DNA from: Reticulitermes speratus
Taxonomy: Eukaryota > Arthropoda > Insecta > Blattodea > Rhinotermitidae
Direction: 5' to 3'
Assembly (NCBI GenBank): GCA_021186555.1
Contig: JAJKFL010000002.1
Span: 5,221,001 to 5,285,000 of the forward strand
DNA: 64,000 bases
In this document: positions 56,005 through 64,000 of the stretch, one piece after another
Layout: the number at the start of each line of letters is the position of its first letter
How positions within the stretch are numbered: the first letter of the stretch is position 1
Notes under the pieces: generated by a model
Database searches by the model: none
Seen by the model: only the letters and a program-made list of their open reading frames with translations
Told to the model about the DNA's origin: nothing
Made by a program: the position numbers and the translations under genes

Positions 56005-56166
56005 CTTATTCTTACAGTTATTACACCAACCAATTTATGCGCTGGATGAAACACGTTCATGAGTTATTATGAAACTTTAACGTGTGCCGAAACATGATGT
56101 TTATAATAGCTAATGAATGTGTTTTTTTATCCGGTGCATAAATTGGCTGGTGTATTAATTATAAGA
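56005..56166. mobile_element. Small fold-back, imperfect arms
   Basis: CTTACAGTTATTACACCAAC...TTTATGC at 56011-56040 mirrors GCATAAATTGGCTGGTGTAT at 56137-56156. A lone CCGAAACATG at 56085-56094 resembles the 3' part of a hammerhead core, but no CTGANGA is present. It ends about 185 bp before the next fold-back. Confidence 0.6.
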
Positions 56167-56392
56167 GTATGCACGGGTTGAATAACATGAAATTTGAATA
56201 TTTGTACTTCAGGAACGGTTGAACTGAAGTGAAATTGGGTTCCTTCCACTATATCGTTCTGTGGTGATGATTTAAGTTTTCCAAAAGCAAGGAGATTGCA
56301 TATAGGGGAAATTATTCTAAAGTTGTACATACCGTGCATGTTTGAGATATTATATAATGTAAACCAACAAATATTGCACTATCATATATGAA

Positions 56393-56445
56393 TTGTCAAA
56401 CCCTACATATGTTTCGGCTCTGTCTGAGCCATCTTCAGGGATTAC
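56393..56445 (-). ncRNA. Hammerhead-ribozyme-like motif, left arm
   Basis: The minus strand has AATCC, CTGAAGA, T, GGCTC-AGACA-GAGCC, GAAA, ACATATGT, A, then GGGTT. Stem I has one wobble; otherwise it equals the right-arm motif. Confidence 0.7.
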
Positions 56446-56544
56446 TCTTCAAAGCGTCCCACTATAGTTCCTAGTTGCTAAGAAACCCTAATACGGGTGC
56501 ACAACATTATAGTGAGAGTGTAAATAGTGGACGCTTTGAAGAGT

Positions 56545-56589
56545 AACCCCTGAAGATGGCTCAGACAGAGCCGAAACATATGTAGGGTT
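56545..56589 (+). ncRNA. Hammerhead-ribozyme-like motif, best candidate in the window
   Basis: Stem I: AACCC (56545-56549) pairs perfectly with GGGTT (56585-56589). Core CTGAAGA is at 56550-56556, followed by one extra T. Stem II: GGCTC (56558-56562), loop AGACA, GAGCC (56568-56572). GAAA is at 56573-56576. Stem III: ACA with TGT and loop TA (56576-56583), then A at 56584. Predicted cleavage is between 56584 and 56585. The order and core bases fit CUGANGA...GAAA...GUH. The unpaired T between A9 and stem II is the one departure from the standard model. Confidence 0.75.
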
Positions 56590-56637
56590 TGACAATTCAT
56601 ATATGATAGTGCAATATTTGTTGGTTTACATTATATA

Positions 56638-57544
56638 AAGGGGAAATTATGTAGACGCTTGTCAGGGAGTTAGCGGGTTACCGCCAATCATGACTGAGAA
56701 TCTTCGTAGTTTTCCTCAGTCTTTATATCTCACCATCGTCACTTGGAATATCCATCGTGTTCTCGGTCTTAGTTTTTACGTAGTTTGTTTGCCACGTGGT
56801 ATAGTGACGTCAGTCCAAGTTAACGCCGGCACGTAAAAGGTTAGGCATTTGTTGCAGTTGCCGCTTGTGAGTGTTTGTTGAGAATTGTCCTAACGTATGG
56901 GACTGTAGGATGTTTTTGCCTTCTGCATAAAAGAAACACCATTTTGACGGCCGAGCAAAGCCAATGACCCGTCGTGACCTGCGCAGAAGAACCAACGAAT
57001 GATTTTCAAGTACTGGACAGAGACACACATTTATTTAATGTTATTTTCTTAGCTCTGTCCATTCGTGAATATGAAGGATGTGTGTATGGATTTGTTTCAC
57101 TTCACCGTCTTGTGTAATGGATGAAAAAATAAAGTCCTCCATTTTGTTAAAAGTATTAGTGTGAAATGGCTGACTTTTTGTGTAACAGTGCTGTCGTAAT
57201 TATGGTCTAGCAGGAAGTCCGGCCTGCCTTATTGTATTCCTGAGGCCGCATATGTATATATTTTATGTGTTTGAAGCATAAGATAGGAGTAGGAACTCAT
57301 TTTAGTACCTCAACACGGCAAACAAAACATGACGGTTGTAAACCAAGCCAGGTGCCACATTCTGGATAAAATGTTACCTGTACTTCGCACGTTCGCCCCG
57401 ATATCGATAAAAGACATCGCCAGCCACATTTTAATGGCTTCATTTCGTTTCCCCTCTTGATAATTTAGTACCTGTTGGTTACATGTAAATGTCATTTGAG
57501 TCGAGCGTTGTGGTGAAACTAATAATGCGGTAAAGAATCAGAAT
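56638..57544. other. Unassigned DNA
   Basis: No gene or repeat family was recognised. Short minus-strand frames at 56810-57028 and 57310-57495 have no family resemblance. Confidence 0.45.
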
Positions 57545-57755
57545 GTTCTAGGATGATACGTCGTGTCGCTGGATAAATACTTTCCCCGACGTTTCGAAAG
57601 CTCGTACTACCTTTATCGTCAGGGTCAAGAAGTCCAAGAAAAGGCACTACGATCGTTCGAAACGTCGGGAACTGTTTATCCAAATAAACAGCGTAACATC
57701 CCAGAAGTCTTGACTCTTCAGTAACACCGCTGGAAGGATCTCAGATCTCGCAGTG
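57545..57755. mobile_element. Fold-back family B with two inverted motifs
   Basis: A minus-strand motif (CTGACGA, hairpin AAAG...CTTT, CGAAACGTCGG) spans about 57588-57630. A plus-strand TCGTTCGAAACGTCGGGAAC lies at 57653-57672. The outer text CAGCGTAACATCCCAGAAG and ACACCGCTGGAAGGATC matches other family B ends. The second plus-strand core lacks CTGANGA. Confidence 0.55.
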
Positions 57756-58529
57756 GTATGGAAACTTGGAAGTAATTTGTGGTTATTTTCTGATCATGCT
57801 TGCTTACGTCAGCCACCTCTAGTTGCCGTTGTTATGGGGCTAAAATTGAATCACATGACACCTTCCAGGCCCACTTCGTATTTAGACCCACTTAATTCCT
57901 GTGATCTTCAACGTTTATGAAATAAACTTTAGTGTATTTTTTTTTAATTATGATGCTACGCGTAACTTTTACATCCCACAGTGACACTGTAGCCCCCTGA
58001 CAAAGGACCACTCCGAACATAATTAACCTAATTCGTGTCGTGTAAGTCTGGGTCTGTCGGTCCGTCTTCTGACTTATTTCATATAACCTCGAACGATGCC
58101 AAAAGTTATGATGGATGAGCTCCTGATTTCTTAACTAGAAATACCAGTTGAAAGTTGTGTGTGTATGGGGGGAGGGGGGGGGGATTTTATAGCGGCAGCT
58201 CCTTACACGAAAGCCGGTCGACCTTTTAACTCGACTAAATATTCAGATAGACTTGGCATGGAGATGTTGAGAAATTCTTGAAACTCGCTCGACTGAATCT
58301 AATTTGCAGTGAAGTACAGACCTATACCAACTCTTTATATTGAGGTAGAGAAGGCAGCGTGCAATGGATAGTCTGTCTGAAGGTTATAACGCCGTTAAAA
58401 GTTTGTGAAAGATTCAGTTGAAAGGTTTTGAACTTCGTATAGACTTGCTGTGTGTAGGCATAAGTTTGGCTGCCCGAACAGAGTGGGAAAACGTCTGTCT
58501 ATACATACAAATTTTAGTTCCAACCGCAG
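57756..58529. other. Unassigned DNA
   Basis: A G run lies at 58170-58183. No gene was recognised. Confidence 0.5.
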
Positions 58530-58580
58530 TTTCTACGTACGTGTTTCGGCTGCGTATTGTAACCATCATCAGAGAGCCAA
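58530..58580 (-). ncRNA. Hammerhead-ribozyme-like motif with canonical CTGATGA
   Basis: The minus strand has CTGATGA, T, GGTT with AGCC (one wobble), GAAA, ACACGT, A. Stem I does not pair well. It resembles the single copy at 27425-27465 (both have GAAACACGTA), so the two form a subfamily. Confidence 0.55.
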
Positions 58581-58701
58581 CATTATAAAGATACAAGCAG
58601 CATATTATATGTCGACAAATGGTAAATATACACACATTAGGTTTTTTTTACATAACACTTAGTCGCTATATAGTATCACTAAAATTATTCTGATTAAAAC
58701 A

Positions 58702-59140
58702 CAGTCAGACTCGGTTATAACGTCATGAAAGGGACTGAATATTTTGTGTCGTTATAAACGAGTGTTGTTATAACCGAGGAGTGTAATGTTATGGTTAACA
58801 GTGACAAATTAATTGTTACCACAGAATATCTGATGTATAAGCGAGGTGTCGTGTAAACTGATGTCTTTGGTGGCCGTGCCATGGCTCAGGCGGTTAGACG
58901 TCAGCCTCTCACTGCGGAGGACCTGGTTCGATCCCAGGTCAGTCCATGTGGGATTTGTGGTGGACAAAGTGGCACTGGGACGGGTTTTCCCCTGTCAATT
59001 TCATTCCGCCGGTGCTCCATTACAAGGAAAAACGAAAAAGAAACTAATCATCTTCATCACAGCGTTGCACAAGAAGCCTCAAGGCTGCGGTGCGTCTGTA
59101 GGGCCGAAAAAAATGATGTCGTTATAACCGGGTTCGACTG
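58702..59140. mobile_element. TA-type MITE (pogo/Tigger-like) split by a SINE
   Basis: CAGTCAGACTCGGTTATAAC at the left and GTTATAACCGGGTTCGACTG at the right are the ends. TA follows the right end (59141-59142). The interior matches 22027-22207 up to 58865 and resumes at 59121, so the SINE at 58866-59113 is the later insertion. Confidence 0.87.
58866..59113 (+). mobile_element. tRNA-derived SINE, family 1, full length
   Basis: The head has A box ATGGCTCAGGCGGTTAG and B box TGGTTCGATCCCAGG. The body ends in GGGCCGAAAAAAA. A 7-bp duplication, TGATGTC, lies at 58859-58865 and 59114-59120. Confidence 0.92.
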
Positions 59141-59142
59141 TA

Positions 59143-59490
59143 CGTGTGTAATATTAAAACATGAAATGTTAAAATGTAAAAGGCTGTCTCGAAACATCTT
59201 GCTGTATTAAATATCTCCTGTTTTCGATGGAGCGGAGACCGAAGGTTTTGATACGCGATGTGTGATCGTTCTGCTTTGTGCAGTGGTTGGAACTGAAACT
59301 TGTGTGTGCAAGGCAACTGTGCGGAGTTTGTATAACGTGAAGTATACGTCTGGCTAGTTAGCGATAGAACACCTCAGTAAATTACGAAATTAGGAACTTC
59401 AGTACGTTGACGGCATTCGCGTAGTGGAGCTGGTTGTGAGGTACCAAACGACGCATCAAGCTAAGCGGTAACACCAAATCCTGAACGTAC
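59143..59490. other. Unassigned DNA
   Basis: No feature was recognised. Confidence 0.5.
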
Positions 59491-59496
59491 TGAGTG

Positions 59497-60170
59497 ACGC
59501 ATCCCATGGATAGACTCCCTCCACACGTCGCGTCCCATGGATAGACTCCCTCCACATGTTGCGTCCCATGGATAGACTCCCTCCACACGTCGCGTCCCAT
59601 GGATAGACTCCCTACACACGTCGCGTCCCATGGATAGGCTCCCTCCACACGTCGCGTCCCATGGATAGGCTCCCTCCACACGTCGCGTCCCATGGATAGA
59701 CTCCCTCCACACGTCGCGTCCCATGGATAGACTCCCTCCACACGTCGCGTCCCATGGATAGACTCCCTCCACACGTCGCGTCCCATGGATAGACTCCCTC
59801 CACACGTCGAGTCCATGGATAGACTCCTCAACACGTCGAGTCCCATGGATAGACTCCCTCCACACGTCGCGTCCCATGGATAGACCCCTCCACATGTTGC
59901 GCCCCATGGATAGACTCCCTCCACACGTCGCGTCCCATGGATAGACCCCTCCACATGTTGCGTCCCATGGATAGACTCCCTCCACACGTCGCGTCCCATG
60001 GATAGACTCCCTCCACACGTCGCGTCCCATGAGACTCCCTCCACACGTCGCGTCCCATGGATAGACCCCTCCACATGTCGCGTCCCATGATAGACTCCCT
60101 CCACACGTCGCGTCCCATGGATAGACTCCCTCCACATGTCGCGTCCCATGATAGACTCCCTCCACGTATC
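59497..60170. repeat. 31-bp minisatellite (about 22 units)
   Basis: CCCATGGATAGACTCCCTCC and ACACGTCGCGT repeat every 31 bp. Variants ACATGTTGCG and units one base shorter occur. Frames up to 255 residues on the minus strand are shadows of the repeat. Confidence 0.97.
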
Positions 60171-60476
60171 CTATTAAGCTTTCCCCTCCAGCGGACCTCC
60201 CTAATAATTTCTCCAGTCATCTACCTGTTCTATTTACAGCAATTTTAGTATTGCCGATCACGTGATACCACGTTCACTGTTGATAATCGCCTTGAACGTG
60301 ATAACATAGTCCATAGGTTGGGGGAGGGGGAGTAGTTCAGTAACCATAGTGACCAGTTCCGGCATCCCATGTGTCTGTGGGACTTCTGTCCGTCGCCTCA
60401 GAAGGTTAGTTTGTTGCCTTCACAAAGCTTCTGAAGTTACTTGGTTCTGTCATTACTGTGATCTGTGCAAGACATT

Positions 60477-60483
60477 TATTTGC

Positions 60484-60514
<31 letters not shown>

Positions 60515-60520
60515 TTTGCT
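60477..60520. repeat. (TTTA)n microsatellite
   Basis: About nine TTTA repeats lie in AT-rich DNA that continues to about 60645. Confidence 0.92.
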
Positions 60521-61257
60521 TATGAGCTTTTATTTGTATATTTTATTTATATATGTTTACCATTTATTTATTAGGTATATTACTTGTTTATTTTTATTTC
60601 TGTCCGTTTGATTATCAATACATTCATTTATTCATTCATTTTAACATTGCCCTCTTCATAGACTGTGGCTGTCGTAGGCACGCAGTCACCAAATGCAAGT
60701 CGTGTAACGTATTCAAGAATAGACACCCCGTTCCTAATGTCAGTAATTTTTCGCTGAGTAGTGTCGGAGTTGGAACTTACGGACGGACGGACAGGACCCA
60801 TCTTATGAATTCATTGAATGCGTGCCGTGAAAAGGTACAAAACTTGGGATGTTGATGCTTGAGGCATGCGAACTATCTGTGTGTTAGACCAGCTGTGTTG
60901 TTCGTGATGTTGGTGTGTTTAAATCCCAGGCACACTGTGGCGTAATCAAATGCTTTTAACGGCTATAATAAGCTCTAATCCTTGGCACCGTGTTCAATGA
61001 AAATATTTCAGTTCCTGTTTTTTTTTAAATCCCACAATTTCAGTTTTGAAACTCGTGACGCTGCGTCATGTCCAAATGCTCAGAGATGCCATGTGGAACA
61101 TGGCAATGCAATTTGTAATACAGGCGACGAGAATAATGCGGTTACAGCCAGGCGCCTAAAATTCTAGGACCTTTCTTCTATAACAGTTCTTACTGTTTCT
61201 GCCCTTAACTTCAGGTAAGGAGATGACACTCCATATTTCTTATGTATTATTATGAGA
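60521..61257. other. Unassigned DNA
   Basis: Short plus-strand frames show no known domain. No splice-bounded exon was convincing. Confidence 0.45.
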
Positions 61258-61268
61258 AGTAAGTCGCC

Positions 61269-61719
61269 ATGTGCTGAGGGTGTTCGAGAATACGGTGCTG
61301 AGGGGATATTTGAACCTAAGAGGGACGGGGTAACAGGGGAGTGGAGAAGACTACATAACGAGGAACTTAATGATCTGTACTCATCACCAAATATTATTCG
61401 GGTGATCAAATCAGGAAGAATTAGGTGGGCGGGGCATGTAGCACGTATGGGGGAGGGGAGATGTGCATACAGTGTTTTGGTGGGGAGACCTGAGGCAAAG
61501 AACCACTTGGAAGACCCAGGCGTAAATGGGAGGATAATATTAAAATGGATCTTCAAGAAGTGGGATGGGAGGTCGTGGTCTGGATTGATATGGCTGAGGA
61601 TAGGGACAGGTGGCGGGCTGTTGTGAATGCGGTAATGAACCTTCGGGTTCTATAAAAGATGGGGAATTTCTGACTGACGACCTGTTAGCTTCTCAAGAAG
61701 GACTGTGCTGCATGGAGTT
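61269..61719 (+). pseudogene. LINE ORF2 C-terminus and 3' end, 5'-truncated
   Basis: The frame reads [20 protein letters not shown], then [35 protein letters not shown] and VLVGRPE. A frameshift follows, and the nucleotide text of [14 protein letters not shown]-type continues in another frame to a stop. The 3' UTR ends CTTCTCAAGAAGGACTGTGC...CATGGAGTT. A perfect 11-bp duplication, AGTAAGTCGCC, lies at 61258-61268 and 61720-61730. This is the reference copy in the window for the LINE 3' ends at 3.3, 24.4, 33.2, 36.3 and 50.8 kb. The enzyme domains are missing. Confidence 0.93.
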
Positions 61720-61730
61720 AGTAAGTCGCC

Positions 61731-62165
61731 GTGTTGTAAATTATCTTTATGGAGAGTTATACATTTCGATAGGCTTACGTGTTCAAGGCGCGTTGTGTAA
61801 GTATTATATTTGGCCTGTACAGCGTCACCATGATCGTTGAAACTGATGTTTCAGAATGGCTTTATAAACTGTAAGGATGAAAATGCGTTTTACTATACGC
61901 TTCATATTTTCGTCTTTCGTGGAAGGATGAGAAGGCGTTTTGACAAAATACGTTACGTTTCATGCAATTTGAAGGCCGTTAGAAAGACTTCCGTATTGAG
62001 TTCCATCGCACAATAGCAGTTGTATTTGATAAAGCGTCAGATAGGCGGGAATTAATTCCGCTGATTGGTCCTCAGCCAAGTCTTCCTTAGTTTCTATACC
62101 TTTCAGTCGTGATTTATTCCTCGATTTCCTGTGCCACTGTTGGGGTTTGCCATGTTTCAGTTCCA
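61731..62165. other. Unassigned DNA
   Basis: No feature was recognised. Confidence 0.5.
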
Positions 62166-62169
62166 ATAG

Positions 62170-62740
62170 GCTATGACCTTGACAATAGGTACGGGCTGGA
62201 CGATTCGGGGTTCGAATGCTGACAGTGGAAGGTATTTTTATTTTCTCTAAAACGTCCAAACCGGTTCTGGGTTCCAACCAACCTATTATTCAAAGGGTAT
62301 ACAGGTAAAGCAATCCCATTACAGGCCCTTAGGGTTCCACGAGGTTGAGGCTCCAGATTTCTAGACAATCGGCACATGAAGGTGGTAAGGTTGTCAGCCC
62401 TAAGCACCGGCCGCCTTTACCCCCCAGGAAAGATTCCTGGTACTCATTTCTGTTAGAGGCTGAGTCGACCCCAGGGCCATAGTGCGACCGAAACGATTAT
62501 GTCAATGAACAATTCCAGTGACACCATCGGGAATCGAACCCGCGACGTTCCGGCTTGTAGCGCAGTGCCTTAACCAACTGCGCCACCGCGTGCCCCTTAC
62601 TCAAAGGGTACCAGGGTTATTTCTCGGGGATAAAGCGGTTGGGGCGTGATGTTGACCACTCATCTCCATCTAGAGGCAAGGTTAAGAATGGGTGGAGCTG
62701 TACCTCTGCTTCCCGTTATGTCTTCATTTATCTTTTATCT
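62170..62740 (+). mobile_element. Degenerate SINE family 3 copy split by a family 4 SINE
   Basis: The 5' part (B-box-like GGGGTTCGAATG, CGTCCAAACCGGTTCTGGG) runs to about 62299 and the 3' part (GTACCAGGGTTATTTCTCGG, TAAGCGGT-like text, GGTGGAGCTGTACCTCTGC) runs from about 62599. The family 4 SINE separates them. Confidence 0.75.
62300..62598 (-). mobile_element. SINE family 4, full length
   Basis: The minus strand begins GTGGCGCAGTTGGTTAAGGC, has the B box GCGGGTTCGATTCCCGA, and ends CTTTACCTGTA. A 12-bp duplication with one mismatch lies at 62288-62299 (ATTCAAAGGGTA) and 62599-62610 (ACTCAAAGGGTA). Confidence 0.93.
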
Positions 62741-63084
62741 TCTCAGTAAGTAACGCCTTCAACGCATATGTATCTTCACTCACTTGTGCTGGTGGCCGCT
62801 CAGTTATTCCCTTCAAAGACAGAAGTCTTAAGAGGTGCCCCTCTGTTTCGTCTTGCGATCTGTTTAAAATGACCTTTTGTGTCGTGTTGTGGATAATTGT
62901 GTGCCAGAATATCTCTGCCATTTTGATAGGGGACCGACATAGCATCCATTCTTGCCTAGCGACGGAGGTGATTCTGGTGGAACGCCGGTTCAAATTCTGA
63001 CTCGTTCATACTCTTCTGTCATTTCAACGTGCCAGATCAAGTATCATGAACAGAAAATGAAGGGATCATGAGTAATCTCTTTGG
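62741..63084. other. Unassigned DNA
   Basis: Short frames on both strands show no known family. Confidence 0.45.
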
Positions 63085-63275
63085 CTTGAGATCTGCGTTC
63101 TTCTGCGATGTTACGCAGCGTTTAGTGGCAGTTCTGTATCGGTATTGACCCTTGAAGATGGGACCGGTAGGTTGTCCCGAAACGTCGGCTGAGAACTACC
63201 ACTCAGAGCCGCATAATACCCCAGAAGAACGCAGAACTTAATCAACATCGCGGCGGAAGGCTGAAATCATATAAT
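63085..63275. mobile_element. Fold-back family B, right-arm motif intact
   Basis: TCTGCGTTCTTCTGCGATGT at the left mirrors ACCCCAGAAGAACGCAGA at the right. The plus-strand motif (63146-63190) has TTGAAGA, T, GGGAC...GTCCC, GAAAC, GTC. The left motif is lost. The end CATCGCGGCGGAAGGCTGAA is typical of the family. Confidence 0.65.
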
Positions 63276-64000
63276 CTCTTGGCTTGTTATTTCAATAAAC
63301 GATGTTGGTATAGCTAACCGAACATTACGGTGGAGTGGTTAGCGATCCGTCGTGTTAGCAATATTTCTGGCTTTTAACAAAGACGCCCAGCACGGCTTTC
63401 CTCATATGGTGTTCGTGTTCTTCTTCAGTTCAAGCAGATCTTATGGTATAATAGACCACGACCATTTTCTTTCACATCCTTTTCAATTAAGTATTTATAA
63501 TAATCTAAAATTAGTCTTTTGTAAACTGTATAGCTGAAAATGTATCGTTGAATAAAGGAGGAAGTAACTTTTCGTGATTTTGGGATGTTTCTGGAACACT
63601 TAGTGTGTATTATGGCATTACCATTGTCGTTATTATGGAAAGAAAGACGTCTGTGCTTACGCACTACAACACAGCAACGTGTAGGCGACCTGAAGGTAAA
63701 GTCCACATATTCTGGACCTGGGTGTTAGGTGCCCGTAAATATTCACGCTTTTTGGACGTGAATTTATTTCGTGTTTTGTAAGGTATGTGAAACAGACGTG
63801 AATCCTTACAACAGCACAGTGACACCTGAAATGTCGCAACAGAATTTTGTTTTACTGAGGCTGTTTAATAAAAGAAAATGGCGTCAAGGGGATAACTACA
63901 TATAATTCGTATAATATACAAATAATATATAATGATGTATCATCCCACTTGCGATGTGTGTGTGGAAGTAACGGATATATTAGCACAGTGCATCTGTGTA
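63276..64000. other. Unassigned DNA to the end of the window
   Basis: No gene, SINE head or tandem repeat was recognised. Confidence 0.5.

Larger units (their letters stand above)
56351..56637. mobile_element. Fold-back element with two complete hammerhead-like motifs
   Basis: The arms are near-perfect inverted copies, from TATATAATGTAAACCAACAA (56351) to its complement ending at 56637. They include the ribozyme-like motifs (56393-56445 minus, 56545-56589 plus). The loop (about 56462-56530) is unique and non-coding. Length is 287 bp. No target duplication is obvious. It could be mobilised in trans by a Penelope-like element; that is an inference. Confidence 0.82.

Noticed and set aside
59382-60220. 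255-residue Trp/Gly/Asp-rich frame on the minus strand
   Set aside because: Shadow of the 31-bp array; several overlapping frames are equally open.
62520-62598. Functional tRNA gene in the head of the family 4 SINE
   Set aside because: Same reasoning: a tRNA-derived SINE with target duplication, not a free-standing gene.

Overview
This window is repeat-rich animal DNA, most likely from a cockroach or close relative (Blattodea). That guess rests on transposon and SINE families I associate with large cockroach genomes, so the species is an inference. There are no prokaryotic features. Nearly all open reading frames are shadows of tandem arrays or of SINEs and other transposons. Only two segments look like host coding exons: 20589-20944 and 41729-41894, both on the + strand. 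They have consensus splice sites and compatible phases, and would be joined across a 20.8-kb intron full of transposons. The encoded Pro/His/Ser/Gln-rich protein was not identified.

Layout. 1-8.8 kb: three arrays of one 114-bp satellite (943-1662, 3632-5216, 6986-8533) with SINE and LINE fragments between them. 8.8-19.4 kb: a hAT-like MITE, a SINE interrupted by a dead mariner (10559-11484), adjoining 69-bp and 40-bp arrays, a TA-flanked element carrying a 25-bp satellite (14158-15086), a 51-bp array (16.55-17.67 kb), and a Harbinger-like element with a transposase N-terminal fragment (18499-19404). 20.6-41.9 kb: the putative host gene. Its intron holds fold-back elements, SINEs, LINE 3' ends, a (CAY)n tract, a hAT MITE and a duplicated segment with a 30-bp minisatellite. 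40.9-43.4 kb: a cluster of related fold-back elements. 47.6-50.1 kb: a 176-bp satellite. 51.7-54.05 kb: an 87-bp array. 55-64 kb: more fold-backs, nested SINEs, a 31-bp array and LINE fragments.

The most interesting signal is a set of hammerhead-ribozyme-like motifs. They have a CTGANGA core, then a hairpin, then GAAAC, a tiny stem III and GTH. Several occur as head-to-head inverted pairs inside fold-back elements (23.55-23.89, 24.23-24.41, 29.98-30.81 and 56.35-56.64 kb). The copy at 56545-56589 is structurally complete on paper: 5-bp stem I, 5-bp stem II, 3-bp stem III and a GTA cleavage site. Such ribozymes are known from Penelope-like retroelements and small retrozymes. The inverted-pair elements here contain no protein gene and could be non-autonomous derivatives. 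A second family (36.1, 41.2, 42.7, 57.6 and 63.1 kb) has GAAAC directly followed by GTC, with no stem III loop, so it could work only as a dimer.

Other themes are dispersed repeats whose internal segments have expanded into satellites, and clear target-site duplications that give the order of nested insertions.
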